Assembly (NCBI GenBank): GCA_000244995.1
Contig: CM001438.1
Location: 4,754,096-4,818,095 of the forward strand
Direction: 5' to 3'
Length of the DNA: 64,000 bases
Origin: Burkholderiales bacterium JOSHI_001
Lineage (GTDB): Bacteria; Pseudomonadota; Gammaproteobacteria; Burkholderiales; Burkholderiaceae_C
Of this stretch, positions 45,663 to 53,531 are shown one piece after another. The notes beneath the pieces are model-generated. The model did not search any database, was not told the DNA's origin, and worked only from the letters and a program-made list of their open reading frames with translations. The stretch's first letter is position 1. Each line of letters opens with the position of its first letter. The translations under genes and the position numbers were made by a program.

Positions 45663-46658
45663 ATGAGCGAGCCTGAAATGCGAACCACACAACTCACACA
45701 AACGCGGGAGACGCAGAGCTTCTACAGACGCGTGGTGGCCCGGCTCGAGCGCCATGCCGCCAAGCTGCTGGCAGCGGGCGACATGGCCGAGATCCCGGAC
45801 CGCAACGTGCGCGTGGCCATTGCCTACGCTTGCCTGGAACCCACCGTGACCGAGGCCACCGCACGCCTGTACCGCGCGGCCATCCTGCACCTGATCGAGT
45901 CCGAACCGGGTGAGCGAGACTGGGACGTGCTGAAGATCATCGACCCTGAACCTTCGGCGAGCGAATCCGACCGCCAGGATGAGCTTCGGGCGCGGCGGGT
46001 GCAGAACCTCCAGACATTGCGCGGCGCACAACAAAAGGCCAAGTGGCTGTCGATGGTTGACTGGACCAGGTTGGGCGAGGCGCTCGGCCGGTCCCGCAGC
46101 AACTGGGCCAGCCCGGCCCGCCACTGGATCACCGCCACACTGCTGACCGGCCTGCGGCCTTGCGAGTGGCGCCGGGCCGCGCTCGACGGCGCATCGCTGG
46201 TCGTCGTCAACGCCAAGGCCACGAACGGGCGCGCGCATTCGGCGACCCGGACCATCGGCCTGGCCAAGTGCGACCGCACGGAACTGGCGGTCGTCGCATC
46301 CTTTCTGGAATTGGTGCGCAGCTTCGGCGAGGACGGCTACAAGACCCTCTACGACGGCGTGCGCGACCTGATCTGTGACGTTGCCCGCGAGACCTTTCCG
46401 GGCCGGGACCGGTATCCGTCGCTGTACACGGCCAGGCATTGCTTCGCTGCGCGTGCCAAGGCGACCTACTCCAAGGTGGAAGTCGCCGCCTTGATGGGCC
46501 ACGCCAGCACGGCCACGGCAGGCCGCAGCTACGCGCCGGCTCGCCACGCCCGAGGCGGCCGCCCACTGGAGGCCGAACCCAGCGCCAAAGACATCGACGC
46601 CGTGCGCCGAGCCCAGAACGCCAGGAACCTGTTCAGCGAACCCAAGGACATGCCATGA
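45663..46658 (+). CDS. Second, divergent tyrosine recombinase-like protein
   Basis: 331 aa. A short N-terminal helical domain (1-150) precedes a catalytic domain with Arg165 (LLTGLRPCEW), Tyr255-T-A-Arg258-His259 where HxxR would be, His280 (MGHAST) and a candidate nucleophile Tyr290 (GRSYAPAR). The first catalytic His is replaced by Tyr. It may still be active, since this position is tolerant, but that is inference. It starts 67 bp behind the integrase and ends in ATGA, overlapping a 38-codon frame that leads into parA. Its role could be resolution of element multimers or excision. An ATG at 45678 is an alternative start. Confidence 0.7.
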   Translation: MSEPEMRTTQLTQTRETQSFYRRVVARLERHAAKLLAAGDMAEIPDRNVRVAIAYACLEPTVTEATARLYRAAILHLIESEPGERDWDVLKIIDPEPSASESDRQDELRARRVQNLQTLRGAQQKAKWLSMVDWTRLGEALGRSRSNWASPARHWITATLLTGLRPCEWRRAALDGASLVVVNAKATNGRAHSATRTIGLAKCDRTELAVVASFLELVRSFGEDGYKTLYDGVRDLICDVARETFPGRDRYPSLYTARHCFAARAKATYSKVEVAALMGHASTATAGRSYAPARHARGGRPLEAEPSAKDIDAVRRAQNARNLFSEPKDMP

Positions 46659-46771
46659 AGCCAAGCTCACGCAATGACAGGCCGGCCTGGCCGAGCTTCT
46701 CCAACAACCGTGGTGACATGACGACCTGCCGGCATGAGGGCAGTGGCGCTTCGAGGGGGCGCCCATGCTGA
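46655..46771 (+). CDS. Possible 38-aa coupled peptide between recombinase and parA
   Basis: MKPSSRNDRPAWPSFSNNRG... ends in RGRPC. The ATG overlaps the recombinase stop as ATGA and the stop overlaps the parA start (46765). The overlaps at both ends suggest translational coupling rather than chance, but no homology is recognised. Confidence 0.3.
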   Translation: MKPSSRNDRPAWPSFSNNRGDMTTCRHEGSGASRGRPC

Positions 46772-47409
46772 CACTCGCCGTCTTCTCTCAAAAAGGCGGC
46801 GCCGGAAAGTCCACGCTCGCCGTTCATGTCGCGGTCGCGGCGGCGCGGTCGATGAAGGTGATCCTGATCGACGCGGATCCGCAAGGCACAGTTGCCAGTT
46901 GGGCCCATGGTCGGCAGGCCATGGACCCCTTCGTCGCCCGCGTCGAGCCCTCGTCCATCACTCAGCTGCTGGACGGCGCCAAGTCAGAGGGCTTCAAGCT
47001 GGCAGTCGTGGACTGCCCGCCGCACGCGGCACCGGGCACGACCGCTCTGCTGCGCGCCGCCAACCACATCGTGATCCCGACGCAACCGACGATGCCCGAC
47101 CTCTCGGCCACCGCACGGTCGGTGGCCCTGGCCCGATCCGCCGGCCGGTCCTACTCCTTCGTCGTGAACCGGGCGCCCTCCCGCGCACCTGAAGTCGCGC
47201 AGGCCATCGAGGCACTGGGGTGCGGCGGGCAAGTTGCGCCGGTGGTCATCGGTGACCGCCGTGCCTACGCCCGTGCGCTGACAGATGGCCTCGCGGTGAC
47301 GGAGTTCGCACTCGGCAGTTCAAAAGCTGCCACGGAAATCAACACCTACTGGACCTGGTTGTACGAACACATGAAGGAACAAGCATGGCAAACGCAACAA
47401 GCAGCCTGA
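46765..47409 (+). CDS. parA: ParA family partition ATPase
   Basis: 214 aa. Small ParA-type (MinD/ParF-like) ATPase that segregates the excised element. Deviant Walker A is KGGAGKST at 10-17 (both lysines present), Walker A' in LIDADPQGT, and the B region in LAVVDCPPHA. No N-terminal helix-turn-helix is present, so it is a type Ib (ParF-like) protein, which usually pairs with a small ribbon-helix-helix partner; such a gene follows with a 25-bp overlap. Confidence 0.88.
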   Translation: MLTLAVFSQKGGAGKSTLAVHVAVAAARSMKVILIDADPQGTVASWAHGRQAMDPFVARVEPSSITQLLDGAKSEGFKLAVVDCPPHAAPGTTALLRAANHIVIPTQPTMPDLSATARSVALARSAGRSYSFVVNRAPSRAPEVAQAIEALGCGGQVAPVVIGDRRAYARALTDGLAVTEFALGSSKAATEINTYWTWLYEHMKEQAWQTQQAA

Positions 47410-47642
47410 GCAAATTCGCCGTCAAACCAGTGGACGAGGCGAGCGCCTCGACGAGCCCGGGCATCGTCCCCACGCGTGGCAAGAACAAGCGCGTCGGCAT
47501 CGCCGTCCGCCTCAGCCCCGCAGACTGGCACCGTGCCACCGCATTCGCCATGCACGAGCGGACCTCGCTCCAGCGACTGCTGGTCGCCGGGGTGAGCGAA
47601 CTGCTCCGGCAGCGCGGCCTCCCGCCCTTGGCGGGGGACTGA
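47385..47642 (+). CDS. Small ribbon-helix-helix-like partner of ParA
   Basis: 85 aa. A flexible N-terminal half (NATSSLSKFAVKPVDEAS...) precedes a conserved region from GIAVRLSPADWHRATAFAMHERTSLQRLLVAGVSELL, which resembles ParG/CopG-type ribbon-helix-helix proteins. It overlaps parA by 25 nt. Likely centromere- or operator-binding; the palindrome cluster right after it is a candidate target. Confidence 0.65.
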   Translation: MANATSSLSKFAVKPVDEASASTSPGIVPTRGKNKRVGIAVRLSPADWHRATAFAMHERTSLQRLLVAGVSELLRQRGLPPLAGD

Positions 47643-47661
47643 TCCGCGCCGGCAAGGTGAA

Positions 47662-47749
47662 GACATGGTGACCTGTCATCAAGTCACCATGTCACTATCG
47701 ATTGGCGCCTGTTGGCGCCGTTCGACATCGCAGGCAGCGCGCTGCCTGC
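47662..47749. promoter_or_regulatory. Cluster of perfect palindromes, candidate parS/centromere or operator
   Basis: Three inverted repeats lie in the gap between the RHH gene and parB. First, GACATGGTGAC / GTCACCATGTC, 11 bp each, spacer 10 (47662-47693). Second, GGCGCC-TGTT-GGCGCC (47704-47719). Third, a perfect 20-bp palindrome GCAGGCAGCGCGCTGCCTGC (47730-47749). None has a T tract. Their placement beside partition genes suggests a centromere or autoregulatory operator. Confidence 0.55.
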
Positions 47750-47814
47750 GCTCGGCGCGACAAACCTCCGAGGTCTCGGCAGACTGCCTCCTTGTCCCAA
47801 CCCCTGGTCAGTTC

Positions 47815-48879
47815 ATGATCGATCCACCTGAACCTCTCATCGCCGCCGCACCGTCGCACGACGCAGCCCTGCGCGCCGGCTGCGGTGCGGGCGCCCATTG
47901 CAGCGCCCGGCTTGACCAAGCGCTGCGCGGTGTTGCACGTGGGGCAATGAAGCGCGGTGAGAAGGTTGTTCAGATCAGGACCACGATCAAGCTCGGCCAA
48001 GCCCACAGCAGCGCCCGGCCGAAGGCGTTAGCGCCGGCGGTGCTGCTGCTGGACCCCAGGCAGATCGATGTGTCGCGTTGGTCAAACCGGCACGACGAGA
48101 GCTACCGCAGCGACGCTTTCCAAAACCTCAAAAGGAGCATCCAACATGATGGTGAGAACCAGGTCCCTGTCCTCGTCCGCGCCCTGCCCTCGGGCCGCAG
48201 CGGCACTTCGCAGCCACGCCATGAACTGGTCTACGGCCATCGGCGCCGCCAGGCTTGCTTGGAGCTCGGCCTACCCGTTCGCGCAATCGTCGAAAATCTC
48301 GCCGAAGGGGACCTGGTAAGGCGGGCCCACGCCGAGAACAGGGAGCGGGCGCCCCTGTCTGCCTATGAAGCTGGCCTGTTCTACAAGCAGCTGATGAATG
48401 CTCAGCTGTACAGCAGCCAGCGCCAGATGGCGGAAGCCCTGGGCATCGACCAGGCCGACGCCGGACGCAAGATGTGGCTGGCCGGGCTGCCCGCCGATCT
48501 GATCGGGGTGTTTCGCAATCCTGCGGAAATCGGCTGCGATGACTTGAAGCGCCTGCGCGCAGCCTGGACGCAGGATGCCGAGGGCGTTCTGGGCCGTTCG
48601 CATCGGCTCCTTGAGACCGAAGGGCCGTTGCCGGCCAGGCAGGCCATTGCGCGACTGGTGACCCATGGCGATCGGCCGGGTGATGGAGGCTCCATCACGC
48701 AGGAGAACAGTGTCCTGGCTCGCCCTTCGGCGACGGGCCATCGTCCCATTGTCGAGATCCGGTCGGCCAACCTGAAAGACGTGACGTTCCGCGTGAACAC
48801 CGGCCTCGCCAAAGCCGACTGCGAAGCGCTGATACGGCAGGTGGAAGCGTTCCTGCTGTCGAGACGCATCGATCACTGA
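47815..48879 (+). CDS. parB: ParB/Spo0J-type partition protein
   Basis: 354 aa. The ParB N-terminal domain shows the CTP-binding region with VYGHRRRQACLELGLPVRAIV, then RAHAENRERAPLSAYEAGLFY and a helix-turn-helix (SQRQMAEALGIDQADAGRKMWLAGLP). The C-terminal part ends in VEAFLLSRRIDH. Start choice: an ATG at 47665 lies inside an 11-bp inverted repeat and gives an unlike N-terminus, so 47815 was taken; the ATG at 47947 (MKRGEKVVQIRT) is a real alternative. It converges on the YnfA gene with 30 bp between stops. Confidence 0.8.
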   Translation: MIDPPEPLIAAAPSHDAALRAGCGAGAHCSARLDQALRGVARGAMKRGEKVVQIRTTIKLGQAHSSARPKALAPAVLLLDPRQIDVSRWSNRHDESYRSDAFQNLKRSIQHDGENQVPVLVRALPSGRSGTSQPRHELVYGHRRRQACLELGLPVRAIVENLAEGDLVRRAHAENRERAPLSAYEAGLFYKQLMNAQLYSSQRQMAEALGIDQADAGRKMWLAGLPADLIGVFRNPAEIGCDDLKRLRAAWTQDAEGVLGRSHRLLETEGPLPARQAIARLVTHGDRPGDGGSITQENSVLARPSATGHRPIVEIRSANLKDVTFRVNTGLAKADCEALIRQVEAFLLSRRIDH

Positions 48880-48909
48880 CTTTGGCACCAGGCGCGTCCG
48901 GTCGCCCCG

Positions 48910-49251
48910 TCAACCCAGTGCCGGACGCGGCTGCAAGGCAATGATGGCCATCCCCACCAGGCACACGGCGCCGCCGATCAAGTCCCAGCGGGTCGGCATG
49001 ACCCCATCCACGCGCCACAGCCAGACCAGGGCCACCACGACGTAGACACCGCCATAGGCCGCATAGGTGCGGCCAGCGGCGCTCGGGTGCCAGGTCAACA
49101 GCCAGGCGAAGACCGCGAGCGCGGCAGCGGCCGGCAGCAGCAGCCAATGCGGCCGACCTTGGGTCAGCACAAGCCAAGGCAGGTAACAGCCAATGATCTC
49201 GGCCAGCGCTGTGAGCGCGAAGAGCCCGGTGGTGCGCAGGAATTCCATCAT
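48910..49251 (-). CDS. ynfA: YnfA family (UPF0060) small membrane protein
   Basis: 113 aa with four predicted helices. Family signature [18 protein letters not shown] at the N-terminus, then [22 protein letters not shown], then [19 protein letters not shown]. The YnfA family is related to the drug/metabolite transporter superfamily. It lies 7 bp downstream of the DMT exporter gene and is likely co-transcribed with it. Its presence on metal-resistance islands is common. The start is the first of two adjacent ATGs (49251). Confidence 0.85.
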   Translation of the reverse strand: MMEFLRTTGLFALTALAEIIGCYLPWLVLTQGRPHWLLLPAAAALAVFAWLLTWHPSAAGRTYAAYGGVYVVVALVWLWRVDGVMPTRWDLIGGAVCLVGMAIIALQPRPALG

Positions 49252-49258
49252 GCGGGGA

Positions 49259-50308
49259 TCAGTGCGAGTGCCTGTGGTGTTCGTCCGGGAAATGTGGATG
49301 GGTGTGCGTCAAGGGATCATGCCGGTGGCGATGGGCATGGCGGACGGCCCCGGCGCCGTCTGCGTGAGCGTGCTGGTGGTGCGCATCATGTTCGTGTTCG
49401 TGGTCGTGATCCAGGGGCTCGTGCGCATGCTCGTGGCCATGGCGTTCGGTCAGGTGCAGCCAGACGCCCAGGGCCATCAAGGCGCCGGCCACCAGCAGGA
49501 CAGGCGTGACGGGCTCCCCCCACCCGATCACCGCCAGCAAGGCGCCGAAGAACGGGGCCACCGAGAAGTAGGCGCCCGTCCGCGCCGTGCCGAGGTGGCG
49601 CAGCCCCACCACAAACAGCGCGAGGCTGATGCCGTAGGCCGCCAGGCCCAACACCAGGCCGCCAACAAGCGCCGAACCTGATGTCAGAGCGCTGCCAACA
49701 GAAAACGCCAGCAGCAAATTGACCGTGCCGGCACTCAAGCCCTTCACTGCGGCGATCCAGGTGGCGTCGTTGAGCGCCACCTTGCGCGTTAGGTTGTTGT
49801 CGATGGCCCAAGCCAGGCAGGCCCCCAGCACGGCCAAGGCCGGCCAGGCGTCGCCAAAGCGGGCCCCACTGGGCCAGCTCAGCACCACCGCACCGGCGAC
49901 GATGGCCAGCATGCCCAGCGCGACGCGACGGTCGAAGTTCTCGCGGAAGGCGAACCAGGCCAGCAGTGCCGTGAAAACACCCTCTGCATTGAGCAGCAGG
50001 GACGCCCCGGATGCCGGCATGCGCACCAGGCCGAACATCAACAGCACCGGGCCCGCCACGCCCCCCGCCAGGATGGCCCCGGCCAGCCAGCGCCATTGGT
50101 CGGGCGGCAGCTTCACCGGCGCGGCCCGGCTCAGCCAGCGCCAGGCTCCCAGGCCCAGGCCAGAACCCAGGTACAGCAAGCCCGCCAGCATCCAGGGGTC
50201 CACGCCGCCCAACAGCTGCTTGGCCAGCGGCGTGCCGGCACCAAACAGCAGGGCGGCGCAGAGAGCCGCCATCACACCAGGTTGTCGAAGAACGAAAGGC
50301 AGGTTCAT
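49259..50308 (-). CDS. EamA/DMT transporter with histidine-rich C-terminal tail
   Basis: 349 aa. Ten predicted helices (about 10-285) in two EamA halves ([16 protein letters not shown]...; NVNL-type second half). The last ~62 residues contain 23 histidines in runs such as HEHAHEP and [11 protein letters not shown], and would sit at the membrane surface as a metal-binding tail. Family knowledge: DMT exporters move metabolites or drugs; the tail and cadR/cadA context suggest metal export here. It is divergent from nothing and ends before ynfA; cadR lies 41 bp upstream on the same strand. Start at 50308 opens the first helix. Confidence 0.82.
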   Translation of the reverse strand: MNLPFVLRQPGVMAALCAALLFGAGTPLAKQLLGGVDPWMLAGLLYLGSGLGLGAWRWLSRAAPVKLPPDQWRWLAGAILAGGVAGPVLLMFGLVRMPASGASLLLNAEGVFTALLAWFAFRENFDRRVALGMLAIVAGAVVLSWPSGARFGDAWPALAVLGACLAWAIDNNLTRKVALNDATWIAAVKGLSAGTVNLLLAFSVGSALTSGSALVGGLVLGLAAYGISLALFVVGLRHLGTARTGAYFSVAPFFGALLAVIGWGEPVTPVLLVAGALMALGVWLHLTERHGHEHAHEPLDHDHEHEHDAHHQHAHADGAGAVRHAHRHRHDPLTHTHPHFPDEHHRHSH

Positions 50309-50349
50309 GGGATGTGCATCAGGTGAACGGGTCAAACCGGCTCTGCGAC

Positions 50350-50793
50350 TCAGTGGGCGCCGCGGATGTGGCGGTGTCCGACCGGCCTGGCGCCTTGCGC
50401 GGCGGCATTGTCCAGTTGATTTAGGATGCCGCACGTCTCCATCGCATGCGGTGCTTGGCAGCGCGCACGCAGCGCCTTCAGGGTCGATTCGAGCGACCGC
50501 AGCTCGCGAATACGCCGGGCCACGTGCCCGATGTGCGCGTCCAGGATGTTGTTGACCTCGCCGCAGTCGTCGGGCGGAGCGTCTCGCAAGCGCAACAGCG
50601 CACGGATCTCGTCCAGCGCCATGTCGAGGTTGCGGCAGTGGCGGATGAAGGCCAGGCGCTCGGCATGTGCGGCCGTGTACACCCGATAGTTGTTGTCGCT
50701 GCGTTGGGCGGCAGGGATCAGGCCTTCGCGCTCGTAGAAGCGGATGGTTTCTACAGGTGTGCCCGTCGCCTCAGCCAGGTTTCCAATGCGCAT
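50350..50793 (-). CDS. cadR: MerR-family cadmium-responsive regulator
   Basis: 147 aa. N-terminal winged-helix MRIGNLAEATGTPVETIRFYEREGLI, dimer helix, and metal-site cysteines Cys77, Cys112 and Cys121, with a His-rich tail (GHRHIRGAH). These match CadR-type Cd(II) sensors (Cys77, Cys112, Cys119 in known CadR) rather than MerR or ZntR. Start is at the second ATG (50793) as upstream MTGGDC is unlike the family. It is divergent from cadA and reads toward the DMT gene, which may be in the same transcript. Confidence 0.87.
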   Translation of the reverse strand: MRIGNLAEATGTPVETIRFYEREGLIPAAQRSDNNYRVYTAAHAERLAFIRHCRNLDMALDEIRALLRLRDAPPDDCGEVNNILDAHIGHVARRIRELRSLESTLKALRARCQAPHAMETCGILNQLDNAAAQGARPVGHRHIRGAH

Positions 50794-50818
50794 GCAGTCC
50801 CCTCCTGTCAAAGAAGGC

Positions 50819-50849
50819 TTGACCTTACACCGACTTCAGGGTTTTCAAT
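50819..50849 (+). promoter_or_regulatory. cadA promoter with 19-bp MerR-type spacer
   Basis: -35 TTGACC (50819-50824), a 19-bp spacer, and -10 TTCAAT (50844-50849). The long spacer with an imperfect dyad (ACCTTAC...CAGGGT) is the hallmark of MerR-family promoters, which the metal-bound regulator untwists. It is 22 bp ahead of the cadA start. Confidence 0.65.
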
Positions 50850-50870
50850 GGCGACATCCAACAACGGGAC

Positions 50871-53147
50871 ATGATCGTGGATCGACCAGAAACTGCTGCA
50901 AAGTCAACGCCCGCATCTGAGAACCAGGCCCCTTGCTGTGGCTGCAGCACGCCTGCGCCGCAGCCACCATCCTCAACGCCGCAGGGCGCTGGCTGGGTGC
51001 GCTTTCGGGTGCCGACGATGGACTGCGCGTCCGAAGAGTCCGAGATCCGTCGTGCGGTTGAAGGCATCGCCGGGATCCGCGCGCTGACCTTTCAACTCGG
51101 ACAACGCAGCCTGGCGTTGGATGCATCTGCGCCGGCGGTGGAACTGGCCGTTGCTGCCATGCGCAAGGCCGGCTTTGATCCACAGCCGCTGGAAGCGGCC
51201 CTGACAGGCGCACGCCCCGGGCACGCTGACGCCGATGACGGACACGATCATGGCGTCCGACAGGCAGGCTACGGGCAACTGGGCATGGCCCTGATCCTGG
51301 CCATCGTTGCCGAGCTGGTGGGCTACTTCGCGCCGGACGCGCTGGTATGGAAAGGCGCCGGCCTGGCGGTGGCCGCTGCCGCCATCTGGCTGGCGGGCTT
51401 CGACGTCTACAAGAAGGGCTTGACCGCGCTGCTGCATGGGCGCCTGAACATCAATGCCCTGATGACCGTGGCAGTCACCGGCGCCGTCGCTATCGGCCAG
51501 TGGCCGGAGGCTGCCATGGTGATGGCCTTGTATGCCATCGCCGAGGCCATCGAAGCGCGTGCGGTGGACCGCGCCCGCAACGCGATCAAGGGCCTGCTGG
51601 CGATGGCACCTGAGGAAGCGGCTGTGCGCCAGGCCGATGGCAGCTGGACGACCGTACCCGTCGCCAGCGTGGCGCTGGACGCGGTGCTGCGTGTGCGGCC
51701 CGGTGAACGGGTGCCGATGGACGGCGTCCTGACGGCAGGCAGCACCAGCATCAACCAGGCCCCGGTCACCGGCGAGAGCATCCCGGTGGACAAGGCCGTT
51801 GGCGACCCCGTGTTTGCCGGCACCATCAACGACACCGGCAGCTTTGAATTCCGCGTCACGGCGCTGGCCTCTAACTCGACACTGGCACGCATCATCCATG
51901 CGGTTGAAGAGGCCCAGGGCACCCGCGCGCCCACGCAGGGCTTTGTGGACCGCTTCGCCGCTGCCTATACCCCGTCAGTCTTTGTCATCGCGCTGGCCGT
52001 AGCCCTGCTCGGCCCCTGGCTGCTGGACTGGACCTGGATGCAGGGGGTCTATAAAGCCCTGGTCTTGCTGGTCATCGCTTGCCCCTGCGCACTCGTGATT
52101 TCCACGCCTGTGACCATCGTCAGCGGCCTGGCGGCCGCTGCCCGGCGTGGCATCCTGATCAAGGGTGGCGTGTACCTTGAGGGTGCGCGCAAGCTCAAAG
52201 CCATCGCCCTGGACAAGACCGGCACGGTCACCGAGGGCAAGCCCAAGCTGGTGGCTTGGCAAGTGCTCGATACCGCCGCCACTGCGGGCATCAACGCTGC
52301 AACGGCAGAACACATGGCGGCTGTTTTGGCCGGCCAGTCTGACCACCCTGTGTCGCGCGCGATCGCGGCCGGGCTGCAGCCCAACAGCATGCAGGCCCAA
52401 AGCTTCAAGGCCATTGCCGGGCGCGGTGTGCAGGCCGAGATCGGCGGCAAGACCTGGGTGCTGGGCAACCACCGCCTGATCGAGGAACGCGGCCAGTGCT
52501 CGCCCACACTGGAAGCGACCCTGCGCACGCACGAAGAAGCCGGTCGCACCGTCAGCCTGCTGGCTTGCGATACCGGCCCCGTGGCCCTGTTTGCAGTGGC
52601 CGACACCATCAAGGTGTCGTCGCGTGAAGCGGTGGCCGAGTTGAAGGCGCTGGGCATCATGCCGGTCATGCTGACCGGGGACAACCAGGCCACGGCCACG
52701 GCCATTGCCCAGGAAGCCGGCATCACTGAAGCCCGCGGCAACCTGCTGCCGCAGGACAAACTCGACGCCATCAAGGCACTGCAAGCGCAGCACGGCATGA
52801 CAGCCATGACCGGCGACGGCATCAACGACGCTCCTGCGCTGGCCCAGTCGGACATCGGCGTGGCCATGGGTGCGGCCGGGACCGACACCGCGATGGAAGC
52901 GGCCGATGTGGTGGTGATGAACGACGACCTGCGGCGCATTGCCGAGACAGTGCGCCTGTCGAAGACAACACACGCCATCCTGTGGCAGAACATCGCGCTG
53001 GCACTGGGCATCAAGGCGGTGTTCCTGGTGCTGGCGGTGTTCGGCAATGCCTCGATGTGGATGGCGGTGTTCGCCGACATGGGTGCCAGCCTGCTGGTGG
53101 TGGTCAACGGGCTACGTTTGCTGAAAGCCAAGGTGCAAGGCCGATGA
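50871..53147 (+). CDS. cadA: P1B-type heavy-metal (Cd/Zn/Pb) exporting ATPase
   Basis: 758 aa. Pumps Cd(II)/Zn(II)/Pb(II) from the cytoplasm. An N-terminal cysteine cluster (PCCGC) and an HMA-like domain (45-115) with VPTMDCASEE (Cys-x-x-Glu instead of CxxC). A His/Asp stretch (ADADDGHDHG) precedes the first of eight membrane helices. Motifs: TGES, CPC at 404-406, phospho-Asp448 in DKTGTVTEG, HP (SDHPVSRAI), TGDN and GDGINDAPAL. The CPC plus the MDCxxE type indicate the ZntA/CadA group. It starts the divergent cadR-cadA pair, and DUF3703 is coupled to its stop. Confidence 0.93.
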   Translation: MIVDRPETAAKSTPASENQAPCCGCSTPAPQPPSSTPQGAGWVRFRVPTMDCASEESEIRRAVEGIAGIRALTFQLGQRSLALDASAPAVELAVAAMRKAGFDPQPLEAALTGARPGHADADDGHDHGVRQAGYGQLGMALILAIVAELVGYFAPDALVWKGAGLAVAAAAIWLAGFDVYKKGLTALLHGRLNINALMTVAVTGAVAIGQWPEAAMVMALYAIAEAIEARAVDRARNAIKGLLAMAPEEAAVRQADGSWTTVPVASVALDAVLRVRPGERVPMDGVLTAGSTSINQAPVTGESIPVDKAVGDPVFAGTINDTGSFEFRVTALASNSTLARIIHAVEEAQGTRAPTQGFVDRFAAAYTPSVFVIALAVALLGPWLLDWTWMQGVYKALVLLVIACPCALVISTPVTIVSGLAAAARRGILIKGGVYLEGARKLKAIALDKTGTVTEGKPKLVAWQVLDTAATAGINAATAEHMAAVLAGQSDHPVSRAIAAGLQPNSMQAQSFKAIAGRGVQAEIGGKTWVLGNHRLIEERGQCSPTLEATLRTHEEAGRTVSLLACDTGPVALFAVADTIKVSSREAVAELKALGIMPVMLTGDNQATATAIAQEAGITEARGNLLPQDKLDAIKALQAQHGMTAMTGDGINDAPALAQSDIGVAMGAAGTDTAMEAADVVVMNDDLRRIAETVRLSKTTHAILWQNIALALGIKAVFLVLAVFGNASMWMAVFADMGASLLVVVNGLRLLKAKVQGR

Positions 53148-53500
53148 CGCCCGGATCTCAACGCGCGGCGGCCTTCGATGCCGCCATGGTTGAAGCCAGG
53201 CATCACTTGTCAACAGCGCAACCAATGGTCGCGATTCTGCTGCTGCAGCGTGCCCACGTACTCGGTCAGCGGGATATCGGCCTCCATCTGCGCGTCCACC
53301 TGCTCATGCTGCGTGCCGCCTGGGCACTGCGTGACGGCCGCGAAGTGTGCGGTCAACTGCTGCGCCTGGTACTGCTGCCCATCGGGCACCTGAGCGGCCG
53401 CCTGCCGCAGGGCAACATCGGCACATCAGACGTCAGTGCGTTCGAACCGATGGCCTTGCCGCATGACATGGAGCAACTGCTGCGCGACGGCAAGCCCTGA
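53144..53500 (+). CDS. DUF3703 family protein
   Basis: 118 aa, cytoplasmic. It begins at ATGA (53144-53147), overlapping the cadA stop, so translation is coupled. Two helical segments (AFDAAMVEARHHL, QRAHVLGQRDIGLHLRVHLLMLRAAWALRDGREVCGQLLRL) match DUF3703. The family is often found behind metal-transport ATPase genes. It is rich in His, which may bind metal, but the function is unknown. It converges on the kinase gene. Confidence 0.8.
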   Translation: MTPGSQRAAAFDAAMVEARHHLSTAQPMVAILLLQRAHVLGQRDIGLHLRVHLLMLRAAWALRDGREVCGQLLRLVLLPIGHLSGRLPQGNIGTSDVSAFEPMALPHDMEQLLRDGKP

Positions 53501-53531
53501 CAAGGGCTTGGCTGACCCTGCGGGAGCCGCC

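Noticed and set aside
47665-47814. ATG at 47665 as parB start
   Set aside because: It is inside an 11-bp inverted repeat, and the added 50 residues (Cys/Ser/Arg-rich) look non-coding.
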